From NCBI GenBank assembly GCA_011321725.1, contig DROX01000255.1, positions 1 through 50,460 of the forward strand: 50,460 nucleotides of DNA, in the 5' to 3' direction. The position numbers and the translations under genes are program-made. Position 1 is the first letter of the stretch, and each line of letters opens with the position of its first letter. Positions 28,437 to 37,287 of this stretch are shown here, piece after piece. Under the pieces are notes generated by a model. That model had not been told where the DNA came from and did no database searches. It was given only the letters and a program-made list of their open reading frames with translations. Source of the stretch: Nitrospirota bacterium. GTDB lineage: Bacteria > Nitrospirota > Thermodesulfovibrionia > Thermodesulfovibrionales > JdFR-85.

Positions 28437-31037
28437 ATGGCAAACACCAAGGAATATGAAAAATTATCAGTAGAGGAAACACTCAAAAACCTGCAGACAG
28501 ACAGGACAAAAGGACTCAGCTCAGAGGAGGTGAAGAAGAGGCTTCATGAGTACGGCTATAACGAGATACCCGAGAAGGAGGAGTCCACCTTTCACAGGGT
28601 CTTCAGACGGTTCTGGGGACCGATCCCCTGGATGATAGAGATCGCTGCGGTGCTATCTGCCATGGTGAAGAGATGGGAGGATTTTGTAATAATAATGGTC
28701 CTGCTCCTGACAAATGCATTTATTGACCTCTGGCAGGAATCAAAGGCATTGAACGCACTGAAGGTATTGAAAAGCAAACTGGCCAAGAAGGCACTTGTCC
28801 TCAGGGACGGAAGATTCCAGACACTTGATGCCAGAGAACTGGTCCCAGGAGATATAATAAAGATAAAGATAGGAGACCTGATCCCAGCAGATGTAAAGCT
28901 TGTTGAAGGAGATTTCATACAGGCAGACCAGTCTGCGCTTACCGGAGAATCACTGCCTGTTACCAAAAGGGCAGGGGATGTGGCCTATTCCAACTCCATA
29001 GTAAAACAGGGTGAGATGGTGGCGGTGGTGATCAATACGGCGATGAATACCTTTTTCGGAAAGACCGTTTCGCTTGTAGCAAGGGCACAGAGGGAAGAGA
29101 AAAGCCATTTCCAGAAGGCGGTTATACACATTGGAAACTACCTGATTCTTATCACCATATTCCTGGCAGTGATTATTCTCATTACCGCCATGTTTAGACA
29201 CGAAAACATGATAGAAATATTGAGATTTACCCTCGTCCTGACAGTTGCAGCAATTCCTGTTGCCCTGCCAGCAGTACTGTCTGTAACCATGGCTGTGGGT
29301 GCCATGAACCTGTCAAAGAGACAGGCCATTGTAAGCCGCCTTGTGGCTATAGAGGAACTTGCAGGTGTGGATGTCCTCTGCTCTGACAAGACAGGTACAC
29401 TGACCCAGAACAGGATGACCGTTTCTGATCCTGTTACCTTTGGTGGGCATACCATAGAGAAATTAATGCTCTATGCAGCGCTTGCATCAAAGGAAGAGAA
29501 CAAGGACCCTATTGAGGTTCCTCTTTACGAGTATCTTGAGAAGACAGGTCAGATACAGGTGCTCAGACAGTATGAACAGATAAAGTTTACACCCTTTGAC
29601 CCTGTCAGTAAAAGGACAGAGGCAGTGGTGAGGTCGGGGGAGAAGACATTCGTGGTTACCAAAGGGGCCTCCCAGGTGATACTTGAATTGTGTGGAGACA
29701 ATATTAACATGCAGGAGATCCTGAAAAAGGTGGAGGATTTTGCAGAAAAGGGCTTCAGGACACTGGGTGTGGCAGTAAAGCAGCCTGAAAAGGAGAACTT
29801 TGAGTTTATAGGACTGCTTCCACTCTTTGATCCTCCACGGGAGGACTCGAAAGAGACAATTGAGGAGGCAAGCAGCTTAGGGTTGGATATCAAGATGGTA
29901 ACAGGCGATAATGTATCCATTGCCCGACACATAGCAGACATCCTGGGGATAGGGGAGAATATACTGGATGCCCGTGAACTCAAGGGGGCAAGCAATAAGG
30001 AGCTTATCCTGTTGGGTGAGATTATTGCCAGGACTGTATACAGGCGACTGGCACCTGATGCTACTGAAGAGGAGTCCAGGGGGATTGCAAAGGAGATTGT
30101 AAGGGAACTGGAAAAGGAGTTCGGGAAGATAGAACTGCCAAAGGGATATGTAAAGATGCATGAATCCGAAATCATAGAGGTGATAGAGAATGCCGACGGA
30201 TTTGCACAGGTCTTTCCAGAGGACAAATACTTTATCGTTGACAAACTTCAGAAGGCTGGCCATATTGTGGGAATGACAGGCGATGGCGTTAATGATGCAC
30301 CAGCGCTGAAGAAGGCTGATGCTGGTATTGCTGTCTCTGGAGCAACAGATGCAGCAAGGGCAGCTGCAGACCTTGTACTGCTCTCTCCGGGGCTATCCGT
30401 AATCATAGATGCCGTAAAGGGAGCCAGGGTTACATTTGAAAGGATGAAGAGTTACAGCATATACAGGATAGCAGAGACCATCAGGGTAATCCTCTTTATG
30501 ACTGCATCCATTGTTATATTCAATTTCTACCCTGTTACTGCTATTATGATTATTATACTGGCCTTTCTGAATGACCTTCCCATACTGGCCATTGCCTATG
30601 ACAGAACAAAGGTGAACAACAGGCCGGTCAAGTGGAATATGACAGAGGTGATGGGTATATCCACTGTGCTTGGCATCCTTGGTGTTATTGCAAGCTTTGG
30701 AATCTTCTACATAGCTGAGGAGTATATGCATCTGTCAGCCCCTGTTGTTCAGAGCTTTATATTCCTGAAACTGGCTGTGGCAGGACATCTCACAATATTT
30801 ATAACACGAACAGATAACCGTTTCTGGCGTAAACCGCACCCTGCACCACTACTTCTCTGGGCCGCTATTGCCACAAAGGGTGTGGCAACACTCTTTGCAG
30901 TGTATGGATGGTTTATTGCTCCCATAGGCTGGAGGAATGCCCTCCTTGTCTGGGGATATGCCCTTGCATGGTTTGTGATCAATGACTTTGTAAAGATCTG
31001 GACATACAGGATACTCCGAAGGGACAAAAAAATATAA
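28437..31037 (+). CDS. P-type ATPase, plasma-membrane proton-efflux (P3A) type
   Basis: DVLCSDKTGTLTQNRMTVSDP; GMTGDGVNDAPALKKADAGIAVSGATDAARAAADLVLLSPGLSVI; overall layout of P3A H+-ATPase. Confidence 0.92.
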   Translation: MANTKEYEKLSVEETLKNLQTDRTKGLSSEEVKKRLHEYGYNEIPEKEESTFHRVFRRFWGPIPWMIEIAAVLSAMVKRWEDFVIIMVLLLTNAFIDLWQESKALNALKVLKSKLAKKALVLRDGRFQTLDARELVPGDIIKIKIGDLIPADVKLVEGDFIQADQSALTGESLPVTKRAGDVAYSNSIVKQGEMVAVVINTAMNTFFGKTVSLVARAQREEKSHFQKAVIHIGNYLILITIFLAVIILITAMFRHENMIEILRFTLVLTVAAIPVALPAVLSVTMAVGAMNLSKRQAIVSRLVAIEELAGVDVLCSDKTGTLTQNRMTVSDPVTFGGHTIEKLMLYAALASKEENKDPIEVPLYEYLEKTGQIQVLRQYEQIKFTPFDPVSKRTEAVVRSGEKTFVVTKGASQVILELCGDNINMQEILKKVEDFAEKGFRTLGVAVKQPEKENFEFIGLLPLFDPPREDSKETIEEASSLGLDIKMVTGDNVSIARHIADILGIGENILDARELKGASNKELILLGEIIARTVYRRLAPDATEEESRGIAKEIVRELEKEFGKIELPKGYVKMHESEIIEVIENADGFAQVFPEDKYFIVDKLQKAGHIVGMTGDGVNDAPALKKADAGIAVSGATDAARAAADLVLLSPGLSVIIDAVKGARVTFERMKSYSIYRIAETIRVILFMTASIVIFNFYPVTAIMIIILAFLNDLPILAIAYDRTKVNNRPVKWNMTEVMGISTVLGILGVIASFGIFYIAEEYMHLSAPVVQSFIFLKLAVAGHLTIFITRTDNRFWRKPHPAPLLLWAAIATKGVATLFAVYGWFIAPIGWRNALLVWGYALAWFVINDFVKIWTYRILRRDKKI

Positions 31038-31052
31038 TAAGGAGGAGAAGAG

Positions 31053-33152
31053 ATGTTTACCAATCTTCCCGAGAGAATCAGTGGTCTTGGAGAACTGGCC
31101 TATAATCTCTGGTGGAGCTGGCATCCTGAGGCAAGGATGCTTTTCAAGATGCTTAACCGGCAGGCATGGAAGGAATGCACACACAATCCAGTAAAGATGC
31201 TCAGGGAGCTTCCACAGGATATACTGGAGAGTGCTGCAAAGGATCATGAATATCTCCACCACTATGATGTGGTGATTGCGAAATTCAAAAGGGAGGTATA
31301 TACCAAAAAAGGCTGGTTCCAGGAAAATATGGACGATCCTGATTACCTGCCAATAGCCTATTTTTCAGCAGAATACGGGCTGCATCATTCCCTGCCCTTT
31401 TATGCAGGAGGGCTGGGATTCCTGGCAGGTGATCATATCAAGGAATGCAGTGACTTAGGGATTCCCCTGGTAGCTGTGGGGTTCATGTACCCCGAGGGAT
31501 ATGTAAGGCAGAAGATAAGGTCAGATGGATGGCAGGAGGATGTGGATGAGGTTCTGGACAGGGACGCTGCCCCTATCAGCAGGGTAAATGGTGATGATGG
31601 TAACCAGCTTATTGTCCGGGTACCCTTCATAGAACCACCTGTGCATGTTGCGGTATGGAAGGTACAGGTGGGCAGGGTACAGCTTATCCTTATGGATACA
31701 GACCTTGAGATAAATGATCCCTGGAACCGTCTGATCTCAGCCCGTCTATACATAGGAGACATGGAGCAGAGGCTCCGCCAGGAGATAGTGCTTGGTATCG
31801 GCGGAAGCGAGGTCCTGAACACCCTCGGGATCAAACACTCTGTGCTCCACCTGAATGAAGGACATCCTGCCTTTGCCATACTTGAAAGGATAAGGGAACG
31901 GATAGAAGGGGGAATGACCTTTGATGATGCAGCCCGTGAGGTAAAGGCCACCACTGTCTTTACCACCCACACCCCCGTTCCAGCAGGCCACGATGTATTC
32001 CCCTTCCATCTGATGGATAAGTATTTCAGCAACTACTATCCCCTTCTTGGCCTCAGCCGTGAGGATTTCCTCAAGCTGGGTATCCACCCCTCCGCACCAT
32101 CTGCTGGATTCAACATGACAGCCTTTGCCCTCAGGATGTCCGAGTACCGGAATGCTGTCAGCAAGAGACACGGAGAGGTGACACGCCGGATGTGGCAGCC
32201 CCTCTGGCCTGACACAAAGGAAGAGGAGATCCCCATCGGGCACATCACCAATGGGGTACATGTACCCACCTGGATTGAACCAAAGATGCAGATCCTCTTC
32301 AACAGATACCTTGATCCCGGATGGCTTGAAGACCATGATAACCCTGTCCTGTGGGAATTGATAGATGACATCCCTGATGAGGAACTCTGGCAGGTTCACT
32401 ACAGGCTGAAGATGAAGCTTATCAACTTTATCCGTAACAGGGTGCGTCAGAGATGGGTTGAGGACAGGGTGAGCACTGCAAACATAATTGCTGGTGGCAC
32501 CCTGCTTGAACCCTCGGCACTTACCATCGGCTTTGCAAGGCGTTTTGCCGAGTACAAGAGGGCCTATCTCATATTCCAGGATATGGACAGGCTCAAGAGG
32601 ATAGTCAACAACCGCTGGATGCCCGTGCAGATCCTTTTTGCAGGCAAGGCACATCCTGCAGACGATGCAGGAAAGAGGATCCTTCAGCAGGTCTTCAAGC
32701 ATGCCCACGACCCTGACTTCGGGGGAAGGATAGCCTTTGTGGAGAACTATGATGAACAGCTTGCCCAGTACATGACCCACGGGGTTGATGTATGGCTTAA
32801 CAACCCGCGACCTCCCCTGGAGGCAAGCGGAACAAGCGGAATGAAGGCATCCCTGAACGGTGTTCCCCATCTCAGCATTCTTGACGGCTGGTGGATTGAA
32901 GGGTTTAACGGTAAAAACGGCTGGGCCTTTGAAGGCACCGGTGATGATGGCAGGGACGCAGGACAGATCTACGACCTCCTTGAAAAGGAGATCATACCCA
33001 CATACTACAGGGTTGATGAAAGAGGCATCCCCCATGACTGGGTAAAGGTAATGAAGGAGGCTATAAAGAGCAACGCTGCCAGGTTCAGCGCAAGAAGGAT
33101 GGTAAAAGAATACGCGGAGGGATTCTACCAGAAGGCATACAAAGAGGCATAA
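31053..33152 (+). CDS. glgP: Alpha-glucan family phosphorylase (GT35, with N-terminal DUF3417-like region)
   Basis: LPERISGLGELAYNLWWSWHPEARMLF; PIAYFSAEYGLHHSLPFYAGGLGFLAGDHIKECSDLGIPLVAVGFMYPEGYVRQ; NNPRPPLEASGTSGMKASLNGVPHLSILDGWW. Confidence 0.94.
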   Translation: MFTNLPERISGLGELAYNLWWSWHPEARMLFKMLNRQAWKECTHNPVKMLRELPQDILESAAKDHEYLHHYDVVIAKFKREVYTKKGWFQENMDDPDYLPIAYFSAEYGLHHSLPFYAGGLGFLAGDHIKECSDLGIPLVAVGFMYPEGYVRQKIRSDGWQEDVDEVLDRDAAPISRVNGDDGNQLIVRVPFIEPPVHVAVWKVQVGRVQLILMDTDLEINDPWNRLISARLYIGDMEQRLRQEIVLGIGGSEVLNTLGIKHSVLHLNEGHPAFAILERIRERIEGGMTFDDAAREVKATTVFTTHTPVPAGHDVFPFHLMDKYFSNYYPLLGLSREDFLKLGIHPSAPSAGFNMTAFALRMSEYRNAVSKRHGEVTRRMWQPLWPDTKEEEIPIGHITNGVHVPTWIEPKMQILFNRYLDPGWLEDHDNPVLWELIDDIPDEELWQVHYRLKMKLINFIRNRVRQRWVEDRVSTANIIAGGTLLEPSALTIGFARRFAEYKRAYLIFQDMDRLKRIVNNRWMPVQILFAGKAHPADDAGKRILQQVFKHAHDPDFGGRIAFVENYDEQLAQYMTHGVDVWLNNPRPPLEASGTSGMKASLNGVPHLSILDGWWIEGFNGKNGWAFEGTGDDGRDAGQIYDLLEKEIIPTYYRVDERGIPHDWVKVMKEAIKSNAARFSARRMVKEYAEGFYQKAYKEA

Positions 33153-33153
33153 T

Positions 33154-33177
33154 ATAGATTCATGGGTTTGAATCTAT
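33154..33177. terminator. Hairpin after glgP, weak terminator candidate
   Basis: atagattca-tgggtt-tgaatctat. Confidence 0.45.
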
Positions 33178-33284
33178 CTATATCCCCGAACCAGCAGGGC
33201 CTTTCATGATTAGATACAAAAGCCTTTAAAGACAGAGGTAGCTCAATGTCCTCAATCGTACAGGTTTGATCAAAGTGATTAATA

Positions 33285-33311
33285 TGATATACAATATATA
33301 TGTGATATACA
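33285..33311. promoter_or_regulatory. Direct-repeat operator candidate upstream of RHH antitoxin
   Basis: TGATATACA repeated at 33285 and 33303 (18-bp period) in an AT-rich leader. Confidence 0.45.
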
Positions 33312-33328
33312 CCTTCAGGAGGTTAAGG

Positions 33329-33577
33329 ATGGCTACACAGATGATAATACGATTGGATGAAAAGACCAAAGAAAGACTGAACAGACTGGCCAGGATGGAA
33401 GGTAAGTCCATGAGCCAGATGGTGAGAGAAATCATTGAAGAGCGCCTCAGGGAGCGTGATATCGGTGCATATATTGATGACCTCTGGGACAGGATCGGAA
33501 ACAAACTTACCTCAAAGGGTGTAACAGAGGCAGAGGTAAAGAAGGCTATCAGACAGTCCAGAAGATCCAGCAGATGA
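33329..33577 (+). CDS. Ribbon-helix-helix antitoxin-like protein
   Basis: MATQMIIRLDEKTKERLNRLARMEGKSMSQMVREIIEERLRERD; SD aggagg; ATGA overlap with downstream PIN gene. Confidence 0.87.
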   Translation: MATQMIIRLDEKTKERLNRLARMEGKSMSQMVREIIEERLRERDIGAYIDDLWDRIGNKLTSKGVTEAEVKKAIRQSRRSSR

Positions 33578-33978
33578 GGGTGGTTATAGATACCAATGTG
33601 TTCGTCTCGTCCTTTTTCGGGGGCAACCCAAGAACTATTATAGACCTCTGGAAGGATGGTGCTATTACCCTGTGTCTGTCCAGGGATATACTTGATGAAT
33701 ATGTAGATGTCCTAAACCGGTTGGGCATGAGGGATGAAAAAGAACTGAAGGAACTACTGTCATTTTTTTCAGAAGGATTTAACATCCTCTTTACAACGAA
33801 GACGCCCGAGATTAATATAGTTGACAATGACCCTGCTGACAATAAGTTTATTGAATGTGCTCTGGCACTTAAGGCAAAGGTAATCATAACCGGAGACAAA
33901 CATCTTCTTTCGGTAAAGAAATTTGGAGAGATTGGGATAATGACACCAAAAAAGTTTCTTGAAATATACCATGATTGA
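33574..33978 (+). CDS. PIN-domain toxin (COG1569-like)
   Basis: MRVVIDTNVFVSSFFGGNPRTIIDLWKDGAITLCLSRDILDEY...DNDPADNKFIECALALKAKVIITGDKHLL. Confidence 0.9.
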   Translation: MRVVIDTNVFVSSFFGGNPRTIIDLWKDGAITLCLSRDILDEYVDVLNRLGMRDEKELKELLSFFSEGFNILFTTKTPEINIVDNDPADNKFIECALALKAKVIITGDKHLLSVKKFGEIGIMTPKKFLEIYHD

Positions 33979-34181
33979 TACAGACGGATATGGTCCTTGA
34001 AAGGATTCATAGAGAGGGGCTTACAAAGTGAATATCAGAGAGATCTACAGGCATCTTCAGGAAGACCTGAAGGATTTTGATCAATTCGCAAGATATATCA
34101 CCGAATATCTGAAGTGAATAAAGAGGTTCGCCCTCTTCTATCAATTTTCAGTTTTTCTAAATATGCCATGATTATTCCTAC

Positions 34182-34207
34182 TTTATATGTTATAATCAGA
34201 ATATAAA
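34182..34207 (+). promoter_or_regulatory. Inverted repeat around a TATAAT -10 element, candidate autoregulatory operator of the AbrB/PIN module
   Basis: TTTATAT-gtTATAATcaga-ATATAAA. Confidence 0.45.
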
Positions 34208-34227
34208 CCATATTGTAGGAGAAAAAG

Positions 34228-34464
34228 ATGTCATTAACTGTAAAGATAGGAAAAAAGAGTCAGATTGTTATACCGAAGAAGCTTCGTGAGGCCATCGGGA
34301 TATCAGAGGGTGATGAGATAATAATTGACCTGGAGGATGATCGTATTGTAATAAAACCCAAGCCTGATAGCTACACAAAGAAACTGAAAGGGCTTCACAG
34401 ACAGTTATGGAAGGGCGTGGATGCTAAGAGGTATGTAAAGGGTGAACGGAAGGCATGGGATTGA
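34228..34464 (+). CDS. AbrB/MazE/SpoVT-fold antitoxin
   Basis: MSLTVKIGKKSQIVIPKKLREAIGISEGDEIIIDLEDDRIVIKPKP. Confidence 0.92.
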   Translation: MSLTVKIGKKSQIVIPKKLREAIGISEGDEIIIDLEDDRIVIKPKPDSYTKKLKGLHRQLWKGVDAKRYVKGERKAWD

Positions 34465-34895
34465 GGTTGCCCCAGGACAGGACCATTGCCCTTGATACAA
34501 TGGTATTCATATACCACTTTGAGGCCCATCCGCTATTTTCTCCTGTAACTACCAAGATATTCGAACAGATTGAGACAGGCAAAACAAAGGCGGTTACCTC
34601 CTACATTACCCTGTTAGAAATTCTCGTTAAACCCTTCAAAGAGGGTAATAGAAGGGCGGTTTCTGATTACACTGAGCTTCTTTGCACCTTTCCAAACCTT
34701 GAGTTTGTCCCTATTGGTAAGGAGATAGCCAAGGTGGCAGCTTCAATCAGGGCCAGGTATTCAATTAAGACACCTGATGCTATACAGATTGCAACAGCCA
34801 TAGTATCAGACACTGCATTGTATATCACTAATGATGATACACTGAAAAAGATAAGTGAAGTCAGGATAATGTTACTAAAAGATATGCTTTCTTAA
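34455..34895 (+). CDS. vapC: PIN-domain toxin, VapC-like
   Basis: TIALDTMVFIYHFEAHPLF...YSIKTPDAIQIATAIVSDTALYITNDDTLKKI; overlaps antitoxin by 10 nt. Confidence 0.9.
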   Translation: MGLRLPQDRTIALDTMVFIYHFEAHPLFSPVTTKIFEQIETGKTKAVTSYITLLEILVKPFKEGNRRAVSDYTELLCTFPNLEFVPIGKEIAKVAASIRARYSIKTPDAIQIATAIVSDTALYITNDDTLKKISEVRIMLLKDMLS

Positions 34896-34938
34896 ATGAC
34901 ATACAGATACTCCATATCATTACGCTCCCTGGCCACAC

Positions 34939-35033
34939 ATGCTCTCCTACTACATCATCCGTAATATAAGAGCATGGAGGCTTCAGGTCTTCACTGTCAC
35001 TGTGTACCACAGAGCTTGAGGGTTACAGAAGGA
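34939..35033 (+). pseudogene. Remnant of a DedA-PAP2-type gene 3' end (internally deleted)
   Basis: 37-nt exact identity 34964-35000 = 39997-40033, in-frame MLSYYIIRNIRAWRLQVFTVT vs MVSYFLVRDIRAWRLQVFTVT. Then tgtaccacagagcttgagggttacagaag resembles 40146 tgtatcacaggacttgaggtctacaggaa after skipping about 112 nt. Confidence 0.8.
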
Positions 35034-35253
35034 AGGTCATGCCTGAACTTTTCAAATATGTAATCTTCAGGAAATCCTCCTGTAATCTTACTCCTGTATT
35101 ATATTTAAGGTATTTGGTATCCAGAAAATCACAGCTCAGTATGTCAACAGTGAGCAGGAGGTTTTGCTGCGTGCAGGGCCTTTCCAATTGATCAGAAAGA
35201 CATAGAGGATGTGAATGCAATTGGTGGAGGGTGCGGATACTGGTTTGAAGGTG

Positions 35254-35844
35254 ATGGAGATGTCAGGAATTGAGGCCATAAACAGTGAGATTTTCAGATG
35301 GATAAACAGACCGGCAGGCAGGGAACCTGCGCTGGACTATATTGCCACATTCTTTGCAGAGGGTGGCCTCTATATCCTGATAGTGCTTCTTGTACTCCTC
35401 TGGTTTGCTGTTGATAAAGAAAGACGGAATGAACTCCTCCTTGCCACAGAGGCATCCCTATCAGGGCTCCTCTTGAACTTTGTCATTACACTCTTTTATT
35501 TTCATCCCCGTCCATTCATGATCGGCACGGGACATCTCCTCATACCTCATGAGGCTGAGACATCCTTCCCAAGTGATCATGTAACGGTGATCCTCTCTGC
35601 ATCCGTCTATCTGCTCCTGTCCGGTCAGTGGATATCCCTGGGGATGGTTCTACTTGTCATTGCCATTCTGACCGCATGGGGACGGGTCTACTGTGGAATC
35701 CACTTCCCCTTTGACATGCTGGGTTCCCTGGCGGTCTCTTTTATAGCATCATTGTTTATCTATATCACGCACCCCGTAATAAGACCTCTGAACAGAAAAA
35801 TTATAAGGCTCTATGATATAATTTTCGGTAGATTTATTTCTTGA
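35254..35844 (+). CDS. PAP2-family phosphatase (undecaprenyl-diphosphatase-like)
   Basis: YFHPRPFMIG...EAETSFPSDHVTVILSASVYLL...WGRVYCGIHFPFDMLGSLAVS: PAP2 motifs KxxxxxxRP-like, PSDH, SRxxxxxHxxxD-like. ORF open from 35215. Confidence 0.9.
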   Translation: MEMSGIEAINSEIFRWINRPAGREPALDYIATFFAEGGLYILIVLLVLLWFAVDKERRNELLLATEASLSGLLLNFVITLFYFHPRPFMIGTGHLLIPHEAETSFPSDHVTVILSASVYLLLSGQWISLGMVLLVIAILTAWGRVYCGIHFPFDMLGSLAVSFIASLFIYITHPVIRPLNRKIIRLYDIIFGRFIS

Positions 35845-35853
35845 ATACTATTT

Positions 35854-36600
35854 ATGTCTTTACGGGAAGAGATAGAAAAACAGGGTAACTGGTTGTTCAG
35901 GTACAGGAGCTACATTCCCCTCATATTCCTGCCTTTATTCCTCCTGGCCTTAAAGGACTCGGAGGTCATTGAGAAGATCTTCGGAGACTCCATTGAGGAT
36001 GCCTGGGAGGTCTTTTGCGTGGTGATTTCCTTTACAGGGCTTTTCATACGCTGTCTGACCATCGGCTTTGTTCCAAAGGGGACCTCGGGCAGGAATACTG
36101 ACAAGCAGAGGGCTGACAGGCTTAATACAACGGGGATGTACTCATTGGTAAGGCATCCGCTCTATCTGGGCAATTTCCTGATAATGCTTGGCATGATGAT
36201 GTTCACACAGGTATGGTGGATTGTGATAATCTCAGTCCTTGCCTTCTGGCTGTATTACGAAAGAATAATCTTTGCTGAGGAGGAGTTTCTGAGGAAAAAA
36301 TATGGTGATCTCTTCGTAGAATGGGCTGAAAGAACCCCTGCCTTCCTGCCCAAGCTGAGGGGGTGGCAGAGGCCGGAGCTACCCTTTTCCTTCAGGACCG
36401 TACTGAGGAGGGAATACACAGGGCTTTTCGTGATCACATCATCCTTTGCATTCATAGAGATTATCGGTGATACCATTGAAGAGGGAAGGCTTGAACTTGA
36501 CATGGGATGGATAATCCTGTTCATCCTGGGACTGGTAATGTATCTGACCCTCAGGACACTGAAGAAGAAGACCCGAATTCTTGATGTTGAAGGAAGATAA
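35854..36600 (+). CDS. Isoprenylcysteine carboxyl methyltransferase/PEMT-like integral membrane protein
   Basis: RLNTTGMYSLVRHPLYLGNFLIMLGMMMFTQVWW...ERIIFAEEEFLRKKYGDLFVEW. Confidence 0.85.
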   Translation: MSLREEIEKQGNWLFRYRSYIPLIFLPLFLLALKDSEVIEKIFGDSIEDAWEVFCVVISFTGLFIRCLTIGFVPKGTSGRNTDKQRADRLNTTGMYSLVRHPLYLGNFLIMLGMMMFTQVWWIVIISVLAFWLYYERIIFAEEEFLRKKYGDLFVEWAERTPAFLPKLRGWQRPELPFSFRTVLRREYTGLFVITSSFAFIEIIGDTIEEGRLELDMGWIILFILGLVMYLTLRTLKKKTRILDVEGR

Positions 36601-37287
36601 ATGCGCATACTCATTGTAGAGGATGATGATAAGATAGCCTCCTTTGTGGCCAGAGGACTCAGGGAGGCAGGCTTTGCCGTTGACCATGTAACAACTGCAG
36701 AAGAAGGGCTTGGCCTTGCCTCAACTGTCCCTTATGATGCAGCCATTGTAGACATCATGCTTCCCGGCATGGATGGCCTCAGCATGATAAGCCAGATGAG
36801 ATCAGGGGGGATCAATACACCTGTTATCATCCTCAGTGCAAAGCGCTCGGTTGAGGACAGGGTAAAGGGACTTCAGACCGGCGGGGATGATTATCTGGTA
36901 AAGCCCTTTTCATTCTCTGAACTCCTGGCAAGGATACAGGCACTGCTGCGAAGGACAACAATGTCCAGAGAGACAACGGTACTTGAGTTTGGAGGGGTCA
37001 GACTGGATCTCCTGAGCCACGAGGTCTTCCGTGATGGCAGGAGGATTGATCTGAAGCCAAAGGAGTTTGCCCTCCTTGAATACCTGATGAGAAACCACGG
37101 AAGGGTTGTAACAAGGGCGATGATCATGGAGCATCTCTGGAACTATGACTTTGACCCCCAGACCAACGTGGTGGATGTCCTTGTCTGCAGGCTCCGCGAC
37201 AGGATAGACAGGGGGTTTGACAGAAAACTCATACATACACTGAGGGGGGTAGGGTATGTCCTTAAGGAACCTGAAGAGGATACATAA
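36601..37287 (+). CDS. OmpR/PhoB-family response regulator
   Basis: MRILIVEDDDKIASFVARGLREAGFAVD; IVDIMLPGMDGLSMI; winged-helix C-term. Confidence 0.96.
   Translation: MRILIVEDDDKIASFVARGLREAGFAVDHVTTAEEGLGLASTVPYDAAIVDIMLPGMDGLSMISQMRSGGINTPVIILSAKRSVEDRVKGLQTGGDDYLVKPFSFSELLARIQALLRRTTMSRETTVLEFGGVRLDLLSHEVFRDGRRIDLKPKEFALLEYLMRNHGRVVTRAMIMEHLWNYDFDPQTNVVDVLVCRLRDRIDRGFDRKLIHTLRGVGYVLKEPEEDT

Noticed and set aside
29549-30244. 231-aa minus-strand ORF
   Set aside because: Antisense to the P-type ATPase.
31746-33035. 429-aa minus-strand ORF
   Set aside because: Antisense to the strongly conserved alpha-glucan phosphorylase; shadow ORF.
33178-33265. tRNA gene in the glgP-TA gap (common TA/island integration site)
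   Set aside because: I could not find a cloverleaf or TTC-loop consensus by eye; a tRNAscan would be needed to be certain.
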